The notes beneath the pieces were generated by a model. That model did not search any database, was not told the origin of the DNA, and was given only the letters and a program-made list of their open reading frames with translations. The position numbers and the translations under genes were made by a program. A DNA stretch of 64,000 bases from Natrinema saccharevitans (GTDB lineage Archaea > Halobacteriota > Halobacteria > Halobacteriales > Natrialbaceae): NCBI RefSeq assembly GCF_001953745.1, contig NZ_LWLN01000001.1, positions 62,001 through 126,000 of the forward strand, given 5' to 3'. This document shows positions 23,579 to 32,019 of this stretch, piece by piece; positions within the stretch are counted from its first letter, which is position 1; every line of letters starts with the position of its first letter.

Positions 23579-24718
23579 ATGCTATCGTCACGAACGCTGC
23601 TCGTCATGGCCGCCGTCTGCTTTCTCTTTACGCTCGCGATTCCGACGGCGGCACTGACGGTCGGGGAAGACCGGACGTCGGACGAGGTCGTCCTCGAGCC
23701 GACGAGCAGCTACGCGGAACTCGACGGGTCGAACGAACTGGTCCTCGACTTCGACGGGTTCAACGGAAACACGGCGTTCGTGACTCGAGACGTGTTCACG
23801 ATCACGGTCGGCGAGGATGCCGACGATATCGAGTCGGTTTGGATCGAGCACGATGTCGAGGGCGTGGCCTTCTACGCGGACGGGAGCGAGATCACTCCGG
23901 AATCGCGACTCGAACTGTCCCCGGGCGACTCGCAGACCGTGGATGTTACCGTCGATACCCACGTCGCCAAATCGACGACCGAGACGTTCTCGGTCGTGGT
24001 CGAGTACGAGGGTGACGAAGTCGATGATGACAGTGGCAGCGACTCTTTCATCTACGGCTCGAGCCTGTCCGTCTCGTCGACGACCGTCGAGGCGGGCGAG
24101 ACGGTAACGGTCAACGCGACCTACCGAAACGACGGCGATGGATGGGGGACCGAGACGGCTCGGCTGACGGTCGATGGAACCGTCGTCGACCAGCGGACGG
24201 TCGCGCTCTCGGCGGGCGAAAAACAGACGGTCAGTTTCGAGCGCCGGATGGAGTGGCCCGGCACGTACGAGGTCGGTATCGAGGGGATCGGGCAGCAGTC
24301 GGTGACCGTCGAGGGGCCGCAAGTCGAGGTCTCGAGCGCCGCCGTTGCCGATACCACGATCACCGCCGGGGAGACCACGGACGTACAGACGACGGTCCGG
24401 AACCCGTCCGACGGGTCGCTCGAGCGCACGCTCGAGCTGTCGGTCGACGGGATCGTCGTCGATACCCGAACCGTCTCGATCCCCGCCGGCGGCGAGCGGA
24501 CGGTGGCCTTCCGGCGATCGTTCGACGAGCCGGGGACCTACGCGATCGCGGTCAGCGGCGTCGATGCGGGGACGGTGACGGTCGGGGAGCGGGCCGGATT
24601 CGACGTTCGGAACCGCGAGCTATCGCCTGCGACGACGGCGGCGCTCGCGCCGCCGGCGACGGCCGGATTGCTGTTCCTGGCGGTCGCCGCGAACCGGCGC
24701 TGGTCGTTCGTCCGGTAG
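23579..24718 (+). CDS. membrane-anchored exported protein with two CARDB-like domains
   Basis: A 379-residue protein. Residues 1-26 are a Sec signal (MLSSRTLLVMAAVCFLFTLA). Residues about 27-160 are a beta domain resembling the mature part of the small exported proteins (ELVLDFDGFNGNTAFVTRDV). Two Ig-like CARDB domains follow, about 165-250 (SVSSTTVEAGETVTVNATYR) and 252-335 (VADTTITAGETTDVQTTVRN), each ending in a FERRMEWPGTYEVGIEG-like strand pair. A hydrophobic helix near the C-terminus (about 350-370) and a basic tail (NRRWSFVR) would anchor it in the membrane. Likely the cell-bound base or adhesin of the fibre (inferred). It is followed by the signal peptidase gene. Confidence 0.75.
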   Translation: MLSSRTLLVMAAVCFLFTLAIPTAALTVGEDRTSDEVVLEPTSSYAELDGSNELVLDFDGFNGNTAFVTRDVFTITVGEDADDIESVWIEHDVEGVAFYADGSEITPESRLELSPGDSQTVDVTVDTHVAKSTTETFSVVVEYEGDEVDDDSGSDSFIYGSSLSVSSTTVEAGETVTVNATYRNDGDGWGTETARLTVDGTVVDQRTVALSAGEKQTVSFERRMEWPGTYEVGIEGIGQQSVTVEGPQVEVSSAAVADTTITAGETTDVQTTVRNPSDGSLERTLELSVDGIVVDTRTVSIPAGGERTVAFRRSFDEPGTYAIAVSGVDAGTVTVGERAGFDVRNRELSPATTAALAPPATAGLLFLAVAANRRWSFVR

Positions 24719-24829
24719 GTCGCGGACTCGAGCTGCCACCGGAGCGGTCCGGTGGCTCTCGCGAGTTTTATGCTCCAGCGGGCACATAGTGAACTCGAAC
24801 CGTCTGTCGCCTATGACAGTCACTCACCG

Positions 24830-26008
24830 ATGACAAACGCGACGCTCGTCACGCGGGGGCTCGGTGCCCTCCTCGCGCTGGTCGTAATCTTGCTGGTGGT
24901 CGGCCAGCTGCTGGGTCAGCCGATCCTGCTGGGCTACGTCGCGACCGGCAGCATGGAGCCGAAAATCGACGCCGGCGACGGCTTCGTCGCCGTGCCCAGC
25001 GTCGCCGCCGGCTCGGTCGAGGAAGGGGACGTGGTGGTATTTCAGGCGCGGGATCTCAACGGCGGCGGGCTGACGACCCACCGCGTCGTCGACGAGACCG
25101 AGGAGGGTTACGTCACGAAAGGGGACGCCAACCCCTTTACCGATCAGGACGGCGGCGAACCCCACGTCACGGAGGGACAGATCGTCGCCAAAGCCCTGCA
25201 GATAAACGGCGCGGTCGTGACGATCCCGTATCTGGGCACCGCGATCATGGGGTTCCAGAGCGCTGCGCAGGGAAGCGTCGAGACGGTCACGTCGGTGTTC
25301 GGCGTGACCAGCGGCTCCTCGAACGGGCTCGGTGCCTTGCTGGTCGGGGTCGGGGTCGCGATGCTCGGGTTCGGGACCCTCCTCGAGCGGCTCGGACCGG
25401 GTCGCCGCGAGACGAGTCGGTCCCGTTCGCGGGAGAACGTGATCGCGTTCTGGACGGCGCTGGGACTCGTCTTGCTCGTGTTCGTGATCTTCGCGACTGC
25501 GGCGATGGTCGTCCCGTCTGGCACCACCGAGTACGGTCTCATCAGTTCCGAGTCGCCCACCGACGATCCACAGATCGTTGCGCCCGGCGAAACGGCGGAA
25601 CTGACACGGACGGTCGACAACGCCGGCTATCTGCCGATCGTGGTGGCTCACGAGGCAGAAAGCGGCGGTATCGGCGTCGAGCCGCGGTCTCGGACGATCG
25701 GGATTCGTGACAGTGGGGAGGCGACGGTGACGCTGTCGGCCCCCGAGCAGACGGGCGAGTACACGCGCCATCTCGGCGAGTACCGGTATCTCGCCGTGTT
25801 GCCCCCGTCGGTGCTGCTCTGGCTCCACGACATCCACCCGCTTGCCGCTATCGGGGCGGTCAACGCCGTCATCGTCTCGGTCGCGGTCGCGATCGTTCTC
25901 CTGCTGTTCGGTAGCGGCGATATCCGGGTCCGGTCCGCAGGGGGTCACGTCCCCCTCTCGACTCGCATTCAGCGTCGCGCTCGGCGCTGGTTCCGTGATC
26001 GGAAATAA
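24830..26008 (+). CDS. signal peptidase I (ER/SipW type, S26B) with extra membrane and outer beta domain
   Basis: A 392-residue enzyme. The catalytic part (1-150) has a membrane anchor (about 10-35), the nucleophile Ser41 in TGSMEPKI and His84 in TTHRVVD in place of the bacterial Lys, which is the Ser-His dyad of archaeal, ER and SipW-like peptidases; TKGDANPFTD holds the conserved Asp box. Unusually, the protein then continues with two membrane helices (about 166-186 and 205-227), a beta-domain outside (VAPGETAELTRTVDNAGYLP) and two more helices (about 318-350). The start at ATG 24830 skips 26 upstream codons. It sits directly after the exported genes, so the small proteins are the likely substrates. 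Confidence 0.88.
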   Translation: MTNATLVTRGLGALLALVVILLVVGQLLGQPILLGYVATGSMEPKIDAGDGFVAVPSVAAGSVEEGDVVVFQARDLNGGGLTTHRVVDETEEGYVTKGDANPFTDQDGGEPHVTEGQIVAKALQINGAVVTIPYLGTAIMGFQSAAQGSVETVTSVFGVTSGSSNGLGALLVGVGVAMLGFGTLLERLGPGRRETSRSRSRENVIAFWTALGLVLLVFVIFATAAMVVPSGTTEYGLISSESPTDDPQIVAPGETAELTRTVDNAGYLPIVVAHEAESGGIGVEPRSRTIGIRDSGEATVTLSAPEQTGEYTRHLGEYRYLAVLPPSVLLWLHDIHPLAAIGAVNAVIVSVAVAIVLLLFGSGDIRVRSAGGHVPLSTRIQRRARRWFRDRK

Positions 26009-26038
26009 CGTTCTGTTGTTGCAAATACCACGGAAAAG

Positions 26039-26056
26039 CCACTACCCTTATAGTGG
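26039..26056 (+). promoter_or_regulatory. inverted repeat with TATA-like core before the DUF5305 gene
   Basis: CCACTA / TAGTGG arms separated by CCCTTA at 26039-26056; the loop and right arm together read CTTATAGTGG, a plausible TATA box. It is 115 bases before the ATG at 26171. This could be an operator overlapping a promoter, so the DUF5305 gene may be transcribed independently of the peptidase. Confidence 0.4.
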
Positions 26057-26170
26057 TCTGTTTCTTTCACTTAGACATGTATTGTCCCGAATCCCGACCA
26101 GTTCGGCCCCGATCGGCTCTTCCGGAGCCGGGCAATCGACTGGCCGGTCGGGACACCCGGGGGCACAGGG

Positions 26171-27355
26171 ATGATCGATAACCCGCGTCTCGAGTTGCTG
26201 TTGGCCAAGCGCGGTCGGACCATCGTGATCGCACTGATCGCGATCGGCGTCCTGTCGATCGCCGCGACGGGGTGGGCCGTCGCCAACCCGGAAACGACGA
26301 CCGCCCCGCAGTACACCGAGGAACGCGTGACGGTCGAGGGAAGTACCAGCGCCGTCGTCACCGAGAGCGGAACGCTCTGGCCGGAGGGCCAGCGGCTCTC
26401 GGACAGTTCCGTCTACCTGCTGAACGCGACGCCGGAGCTGACTGTCGAGGCCGAAACGCGGTTGCGAAACGAGACCGGCGGGACGCCCGTCGAGGACGGG
26501 GACGTGACCCACGAGGTCTCGATGCGTTTCCAGGCGACCCGTGACGGGTCCCCCTTCTGGAACGACACCACGACGGTACTGCGCGAGTCGCCCTCGGTCG
26601 AGAACGGCGTCGCCACGTCGAACGCGACGATCGACGTCGAATCTTACCGCCGACAACAGCGGCAACTCGAGCGCGAACTCGGCGGGATCGGGACGGTCGA
26701 ACTTGCAGCGGTGCTTCACACCGAGTACGACACCGGCACCCATCAGGGGACGCTCACGACCACCGCGCCGATGGAGATCACCGACGAGGCCTACTGGCTC
26801 GAGGGCGAACTGTCGGAGTCGACGCCACACCGCTACCGCAGCGGGACCGAGCGGACGACCACGTCCAGAAGTCCGGCGCTGATCGGCGGCCTGTCGCTGC
26901 TGGGGACGCTGTCGCTCGCCGGCGCGGCACTGGTCGTGCGCCGGTCGCCGGGCGATCTCGAGGCCGCTCGCCGGGCGCTCCACGAACAGCGCTACGCCGA
27001 GTGGATCTCGCGGGGCTCGATCCCGATGTGGATCGGCGACTACCACGTCTCGCTCGATACGCTCGAGGACGTCGTCGACGTCGCGATCGACACCAACGAG
27101 CGCGTCGTCCACGATACCCAGCGCGGGCTGTTCGCGGTCGTCAACGACGGCGTCGTCTACTACTACAGCGACCGCGGGCTCTGGGAGGAGACCGCGTGGC
27201 CCGAGATGGATCTGGAGGCGAATCCGGCCGTCATCGACGGCGACGGCGAACTCCCCACGACGGACCTGTCGGCACTCGACACGAGCAACGAGTTCGCTGC
27301 ACCCGACGATCCGGACGGGTTCGAGGACGACGAAGAGGTCTGGGAACAGCTCTGA
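26171..27355 (+). CDS. DUF5305 family membrane protein
   Basis: A 394-residue protein with one N-terminal helix (about 16-38, RTIVIALIAIGVLSIAATGW), an extracytoplasmic domain of about 200 residues (for example TEERVTVEGSTSAVVTESGT), a second helix at about 238-262 (LIGGLSLLGTLSLAGAALVV) and a cytoplasmic C-terminal domain of 130 residues (ARRALHEQRYAEWISRGSIP). This architecture is the DUF5305 family, which I associate with haloarchaeal SipW-type loci. The function is not known; a two-sided membrane protein could help assembly or sense the outside. Acidic, unstructured end (DGFEDDEEVWEQL). Confidence 0.8.
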   Translation: MIDNPRLELLLAKRGRTIVIALIAIGVLSIAATGWAVANPETTTAPQYTEERVTVEGSTSAVVTESGTLWPEGQRLSDSSVYLLNATPELTVEAETRLRNETGGTPVEDGDVTHEVSMRFQATRDGSPFWNDTTTVLRESPSVENGVATSNATIDVESYRRQQRQLERELGGIGTVELAAVLHTEYDTGTHQGTLTTTAPMEITDEAYWLEGELSESTPHRYRSGTERTTTSRSPALIGGLSLLGTLSLAGAALVVRRSPGDLEAARRALHEQRYAEWISRGSIPMWIGDYHVSLDTLEDVVDVAIDTNERVVHDTQRGLFAVVNDGVVYYYSDRGLWEETAWPEMDLEANPAVIDGDGELPTTDLSALDTSNEFAAPDDPDGFEDDEEVWEQL

Positions 27356-27499
27356 CTGGTCCGACGGGTTCGCGGTAACGTTGTCGCCGCTATCGTCACT
27401 GCGGTCTGGCGATTGCCGTTTGATTGTGAACCGAAGGGGCCCTTCTGCTGCTCGTTCTGTATCAGAACCAAATCCTACTCATTGATCATAAACGAAATC

Positions 27500-27507
27500 C
27501 ATATAAG
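27500..27507 (+). promoter_or_regulatory. TATA box of the first acyl-CoA ligase
   Basis: CATATAAG in an A/T-rich stretch, about 25-30 bases before ATG 27532. This fits a leaderless transcript, since there is no purine-rich ribosome binding site just before the ATG. Confidence 0.5.
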
Positions 27508-27531
27508 ATCGTTCTGCAAAATTCGCGCCGT

Positions 27532-29142
27532 ATGGAGACGCCACTCATTGTCACGGACTTTCTCGACCAGGCCCGTTCCCACTACGGGAACGAGGAGGCG
27601 ATCGTCGGGACCGACGGCGAACGATTTACTTACGCCGAGTTCGGCGAGCGAGTCGACCGGTTCGCGGCGGCGCTGCAGGAACGGGGGATCGAGAAGGGTG
27701 ATCGCGTGGCCGTGCTGGACCCGAACACTCACTATCACCTCGAGGCGGCCCACGGGGCGATGGGGATCGGCGCCGTGCATACGCCGTTGAACTATCGGCT
27801 CGAGCCCGACGACTACGAGTACATCCTCTCGGACGCGGGGGTCGACGCCATCTACGCCGACTACGAGTACGCCGAGAAGATCGAGGCGGTCCGCGACGAC
27901 GTGCCGACCGAGACGTTCGTTACGAACGACGCGGATGCCGTCGAGGGCGACTGGGAGGCTTTCGACGCCGTCCTTGAGGACGCGGACCCCGAGTACGACC
28001 GACCGGAGATGAGCGAGGACGAGGTTATCACGATCAACTACACGTCGGGGACGACGGGCGATCCGAAGGGGGTCTGTCGCACGCATCGGACGGAGACGAT
28101 CCACGCCTACCTGATGTCGATCTACCACGAGATCACCGACGACGACACCTACCTGTGGACGCTGCCGATGTTCCACGTCAACGGGTGGGGACACATCTAC
28201 GCGGTGACCGGGATGGGCGCGACCCACGTCTGTACGCGCGGGGTCAACGCCGACGACGTCGTGTCGTCGATCCGCGAGGAGGACGTCTCCCTGCTCTGTG
28301 CGGCCCCGGCGGTACTCAATCAGCTGATCGATTACTACGAGGGCGAGGGCGAACCCGAGATGGCGGGGGCCAAGCGGGTCCGGGTCACGACCGCGGGCTC
28401 GGCCCCGCCGGAAGCGACCATCCGTGCCGTCGAAGATCGCTTCGGCTGGTATCTCAAGCACCTCTACGGGGCGACCGAGACCGGACCGCTGATCACCATC
28501 TCCGACGCGAAGCGGTTGATGAACGACGAGAACCGCTTCGAGATCAAGAAACGGCAGGGCATGGGCGTCCTCGGCACCGACGTCCGCGTCGTCGACGAGG
28601 ACGGCGACGACGTCCCGCGCGACGATCGGACGCTGGGCGAGGTCGTCGTGCGGGGCAACCAGATCATGGACCGCTACTGGAACAAGCCCGAGGCGACCGA
28701 GGAGGCCTTCACCGACCGCGTCGAGGGCTACTACCACACCGGTGACCTCGCGACGATCGACGAGAACGGCATGATCGCGATCCGCGATCGCAAGAAAGAC
28801 ATCATCATTTCGGGCGGCGAGAACATCTCGAGTATCGAACTCGAGGACGCGCTGTTCGACCACGACGCGGTCTCGGACGCGGCCGTGATCCCGGCACCGA
28901 GCGACGAGTGGGGGGAGACGCCCAAGGCCTTCGTCGTCCCGTCGAACGGCGACCCGACCGATCCGCCGGTGTCGGCCGAGGAACTGACCGAGTTCACCCG
29001 CGAGAACCTCGCGAGCTACAAGGTCGTCCGGCGGATCGAGTACGTCAAGGAACTCCCCAAGACCGCGACCGGCAAGACCCAGAAGTACGAACTCCGCCAG
29101 CGGGAGTGGGCCGACGAGGACCGAATGATCGGCGAGGGGTAA
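27532..29142 (+). CDS. AMP-forming long-chain acyl-CoA ligase, copy 1
   Basis: A 536-residue ANL enzyme, forming acyl-CoA from a fatty acid, ATP and CoA. Signature YTSGTTGDPKGV at about 170-181, LYGATETGP as the adenine-binding box at about 317, the hinge with DRKKDIIISGGENIS and the C-terminal Lys in TATGKTQKYELRQ (about 515). The paralogue at 60745-62406 on the opposite strand shares the whole architecture, and 28629-28948 is identical to it base for base. Copy 1 lacks a 16-residue Gly/Ser/Glu insertion that copy 2 has after DADAVEG. It is a single-gene unit with its own TATA box. Acid chain length cannot be read from the sequence. Confidence 0.88.
   Translation: METPLIVTDFLDQARSHYGNEEAIVGTDGERFTYAEFGERVDRFAAALQERGIEKGDRVAVLDPNTHYHLEAAHGAMGIGAVHTPLNYRLEPDDYEYILSDAGVDAIYADYEYAEKIEAVRDDVPTETFVTNDADAVEGDWEAFDAVLEDADPEYDRPEMSEDEVITINYTSGTTGDPKGVCRTHRTETIHAYLMSIYHEITDDDTYLWTLPMFHVNGWGHIYAVTGMGATHVCTRGVNADDVVSSIREEDVSLLCAAPAVLNQLIDYYEGEGEPEMAGAKRVRVTTAGSAPPEATIRAVEDRFGWYLKHLYGATETGPLITISDAKRLMNDENRFEIKKRQGMGVLGTDVRVVDEDGDDVPRDDRTLGEVVVRGNQIMDRYWNKPEATEEAFTDRVEGYYHTGDLATIDENGMIAIRDRKKDIIISGGENISSIELEDALFDHDAVSDAAVIPAPSDEWGETPKAFVVPSNGDPTDPPVSAEELTEFTRENLASYKVVRRIEYVKELPKTATGKTQKYELRQREWADEDRMIGEG
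28629..28948 (+). repeat. 320-bp perfect inverted repeat, copy 1 (inside acyl-CoA ligase 1)
   Basis: I compared every base of 28629-28948 with the reverse complement of 60939-61258; all 320 match, including third codon positions. The flanks differ at once (for example GGACG against GAGACG at the left and CGAACGGCGAC against CGAACGACGAT at the right). It covers the lid hinge and the DRKKDIIISGG region. Confidence 0.9.
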
Positions 29143-29290
29143 CTTCCCTCGCTGTCGATTACCGTCTTTTTTGACGCGTTTCGGCCGAGCGGCGACGAGA
29201 CGGACATCATCCGTTGCAGCGACTTACGGGGCACTTTACTCGGCGAGATATATAGAATCCTATCGCGGTCCGGCTTCGGTAAGGCTCAAC

Positions 29291-29298
29291 TTTTATAC
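29291..29298 (+). promoter_or_regulatory. TATA box of the small winged-helix regulator gene
   Basis: TTTTATAC, 25-32 bases before ATG 29323. Strong match to the haloarchaeal box with spacing typical of leaderless mRNA. Confidence 0.6.
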
Positions 29299-29322
29299 TG
29301 CTGGGGCCTTTCGAATCGTAAT

Positions 29323-29616
29323 ATGGCAGAGACCGACGGGGAGGAGATCGAAGACTTGCCACCGAGCGCGAAACTCGTCTTCAAGGTTCTCGAGTACGAC
29401 GGGCCGCTGACGCAGAAACAGATCGTCGAGGAATCGATGCTCTCGGCCCGGACGGTACGGTACGCGCTCGAGCGCCTCGAGGAGATCGGGATCGTCGACG
29501 AGGACATCTACTTCGCTGACGCACGACAGAGTCTCTATCGGCTCGAGGAGCCGGTCGCGGCCGACGGCAACGGCGTCGAGGAATCCCCGAAAAAGGACGC
29601 CTGCTGCGCGGAGTAA
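29323..29616 (+). CDS. small winged-helix DNA-binding protein (MarR/TrmB-like)
   Basis: A 97-residue protein. Residues about 15-75 form a winged helix: KLVFKVLEYDGPLTQKQIVE has helix 1-2 and the start of the recognition helix, MLSARTVRYALERLEEIGIV is the recognition helix and wing, and EDIYFADARQSLYRLEEP forms the wing strands. It ends PKKDACCAE, with two neighbouring cysteines near the very C-terminus that could bind metal or be redox-active. This small type is common in haloarchaea as an autonomous regulator. Its targets are unknown; the ligase gene upstream and membrane protein downstream are candidates. Confidence 0.8.
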   Translation: MAETDGEEIEDLPPSAKLVFKVLEYDGPLTQKQIVEESMLSARTVRYALERLEEIGIVDEDIYFADARQSLYRLEEPVAADGNGVEESPKKDACCAE

Positions 29617-29661
29617 TCGGCCAAACGGCAGTCTTATTTTCCATCCGTGACCGTCCCCCGT

Positions 29662-30075
29662 ATGAACAAAGAGCGGCTCCCACGCTGGGGCTGGCTGTTG
29701 ATCGGCCTGTTTCTCGCGGCGCTGGTCGCCAACCTGCTCAATCTCGTCGTGTTGGTCCCGACCGTCTTTCCCGAGGCGTACCGAGCGATCACGATCATCA
29801 CGACCATGGCACCGGTGTTGATCTACGTCGGCGTCTGGTACGACGAGGACCGGCAAAGCTACTGGCGACACTCGCGGGCGCGGATCGTCGGCGACGTCCT
29901 CTACGTCGTCACGGGGGCTGCGATCGGGTCGGCGATCGCGCTCGTGGCGCTGGTCGGTCGGGGGCTGCCGCCGTTCCTGCTCGATATCCTCGCGATGGGC
30001 GCCGGCTTCCTGCTCTCGTGGGGGCTGTTCTGGTGGCGGAACCCGGACCTCTACGGCGACGACGACGAGCGCTGA
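29662..30075 (+). CDS. four-helix membrane protein of unknown function
   Basis: A 137-residue protein beginning MNKERLPRWG (ATG 29662; a GTG five codons upstream is also in frame). Membrane segments are predicted at about 10-32, 43-60, 77-98 and 104-125, with the acidic tail DLYGDDDER. The loop DEDRQSYWRHSRAR joins helices two and three. I do not recognise a family. It follows the winged-helix gene after 45 bases and may be co-transcribed with it. The nadE gene converges with it (33 bases between stops). Confidence 0.7.
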   Translation: MNKERLPRWGWLLIGLFLAALVANLLNLVVLVPTVFPEAYRAITIITTMAPVLIYVGVWYDEDRQSYWRHSRARIVGDVLYVVTGAAIGSAIALVALVGRGLPPFLLDILAMGAGFLLSWGLFWWRNPDLYGDDDER

Positions 30076-30108
30076 ACCCCCGCGGACCGCCCTTGCCGCC
30101 GAGCGCGA

Positions 30109-30999
30109 TCACCCGGCCGAGCGGTCGTCGCCGCCACCAGCCAGCCCCGGCGTCGGCGGCGTCGTCCGTTTGTGTTCGCTGGCAACGTACAGCGACGCGA
30201 TGTCGGTCGCGGTCTCGCGGTCGATCCGCAACCCCTCCATTGCTTCCTCGAGCGGGCGGCCCTCGTCGACCAGCCGGACGAGCAGGGGATCGATGACGTC
30301 GTAGCTCGCCCCGAGGTCGCCGGCGTCGGTCTGTGTGGCCCAAAAGCCCGCCGTCGGCTCCTTGCTGACGATCCGGCGGGGGAGTCCGAGGTGTTTCGCG
30401 AGCGCGCGAACCTCCGTCTTGTAGCAGTCGCCGAGCGGATAGGCGTCGGCCGCGCCGTCGCCGTACTTGGTGAAGTAGCCAAGCAGTAGCTCCGACCGGT
30501 TCGCGGTCCCGATCACGAGCCGCGACTGGCAGTTCGCCGCGTAGTAGGCGGTGATCATCCGCAGTCGGGCGACCGCGTTGCCGACGTCGTGAGGTCGTTC
30601 GCTCCCCGGGCCGTCGTCGGTCTCGAGGGCGCTCGCGACCGTTCCCTCGAAGGCCTCGAGCAGCGGCCGCAACTGGATCTCCTCGAACTCGATGCCCATC
30701 CCGTCCGCGAGGGTACGGGCGTCGCTGACGTGGGTCCCTTCGGTTTTGTGACAGGGCAACCCCAGCCCGAGGACGTTCTCGGCCCCGACGGCTTCGACCG
30801 AAAGCGCCGTCGTCAACGTCGAATCGATCCCGCCGCTCATCGCTACGACGACGCCGCTTGCGTTCGCGTCGGCGACTCTCGTCTCGATATCCGCTACGAT
30901 CCGCTCGCGCATCGCCTCGAGCGAGCGGCGGTCCGTGACGAATGCTCCGTTCGCCCGCTCCGCGTCCGAGAAAACGAACGTCGTCTTATCTGCGCTCAT
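30109..30999 (-). CDS. nadE: NH3-dependent NAD+ synthetase
   Basis: A 296-residue enzyme that amidates deamido-NAD to NAD+ with ammonia and ATP, the last step of NAD synthesis. The PP-loop motif SGGIDS is at about 55-60 (VVVAMSGGIDSTLTTALS). Downstream LVIGTANRSELLLGYFTKYG and DAYPLGDCYKTEVRALAKHL are the conserved nucleotide- and ammonia-site segments, and PTAGFWATQTDAGDLGASY is the deamido-NAD-binding lid. No glutaminase domain is present, so ammonia is the donor. The N-terminal 20 residues are an extension. A short A/T-rich upstream region (31000-31110) holds its promoter. Confidence 0.95.
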   Translation of the reverse strand: MSADKTTFVFSDAERANGAFVTDRRSLEAMRERIVADIETRVADANASGVVVAMSGGIDSTLTTALSVEAVGAENVLGLGLPCHKTEGTHVSDARTLADGMGIEFEEIQLRPLLEAFEGTVASALETDDGPGSERPHDVGNAVARLRMITAYYAANCQSRLVIGTANRSELLLGYFTKYGDGAADAYPLGDCYKTEVRALAKHLGLPRRIVSKEPTAGFWATQTDAGDLGASYDVIDPLLVRLVDEGRPLEEAMEGLRIDRETATDIASLYVASEHKRTTPPTPGLAGGGDDRSAG

Positions 31000-31272
31000 A
31001 CGTTGGAATCACTCCGTTGTCCATACACAACCTAAACGATTGTCTCGTATATGAAGGTAATCCTTAAACACCTAGTTGCTATCGCCGTGTAATTGTCTCT
31101 CACAGCCTAGCACTATCGGATTCAATTAATCATATGTCCACATTCGCCGCCCAAAAACACCCCCTTCCGTACGTTTGCGGCCGTCCCGTCGGCGGGCTCG
31201 ATCGTCACCGCGTTCGTTCGATCGTTCGAATTTGCCGCTGAGATCCCCGAGGGGCGTTCTCCGGGTCGTCGC

Positions 31273-31875
31273 TCACGCTCGAGCGAGATATCTGCCGACG
31301 GCGTAGACGACGCCGGAACTGATCGCCGCCGCGGCACCGACGACGATCACGGGTATCGGGACGCCGGTCCGTCCGTAGGGGTTTCGCGGCGCGGATTCGA
31401 CGACGGTAGTAACGGTCTCGACGCCGGCGTGGCCGAGCAGGAAGAATCCGATCGTGATCAGGATCGCGAAGCCGCCGGTCGCCAGCCCGAACATCGACGC
31501 GACGTCCTCGACGTTCAGTAGTGTGTGTACCTGCGACTCCGAGAGAGTGGGTTCGTATCGCCGACGCGCGATCGCTACCGCGACGAGACAGGTCGCAGTC
31601 CCCACTTCGATGCCGCCGGCGTAGACCCCGACCCAGAGGACCAGCGGCGACGACCACAGTGGATCGCCACCTGGAAACGCCGCTTGCACCGTCGACGGAT
31701 AGGTGGCGACGATCGGAACGACGAGCGCGAGCGCGAACAGTAAGCCGCTCTGATAGACGAGCTTTTGCGGAATGCGGCGCTCGATCAGCGCGTATCGTTC
31801 CACTCTGAGTCGTTCGTACGTCGAGTCGCCGAGGAGTGCGTCCGCAATCGGATCGTTCGGATCGGTCGAAGTCAT
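31273..31875 (-). CDS. four-to-five-helix membrane protein, divergent neighbour of bop
   Basis: A 200-residue protein starting MTSTDPNDPIADALLGDSTY. Hydrophobic segments lie at about 40-58, 76-104, 127-148 and 172-196; a cytoplasmic stretch with RRRYEPTLSESQVHTLL joins the second and third. The gene is divergent from bacteriorhodopsin, with 166 bases between the starts, so the two could share control. I know no family, and it is neither Bat nor Brp nor Blp as I remember those. The longest frame begins 71 codons earlier, inside the bop control region, so I prefer 31875. Confidence 0.65.
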   Translation of the reverse strand: MTSTDPNDPIADALLGDSTYERLRVERYALIERRIPQKLVYQSGLLFALALVVPIVATYPSTVQAAFPGGDPLWSSPLVLWVGVYAGGIEVGTATCLVAVAIARRRYEPTLSESQVHTLLNVEDVASMFGLATGGFAILITIGFFLLGHAGVETVTTVVESAPRNPYGRTGVPIPVIVVGAAAAISSGVVYAVGRYLARA

Positions 31876-32013
31876 CTGTTGGAGAGGGCGTTTCGCGATC
31901 GGGTCATACGACTGGACACAGAACGTCGCAAAATACGCTACGATTTGATTCGCAACGTCAAATTTCTGGACATACACGATCTTATGGTGGTTATTTTCGT
32001 TAGGCTCAAACGG

Positions 32014-32019
32014 TATATA
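32014..32019 (+). promoter_or_regulatory. TATA box of bop
   Basis: TATATA within CGGTATATATTG, 23-28 bases before the bop ATG, fitting a near-leaderless mRNA. Directly upstream TTCGTTAGGCTCAAAC occupies the place where Halobacterium bop has its Bat-dependent activating sequence; the similarity of the bases is only suggestive. Confidence 0.6.
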
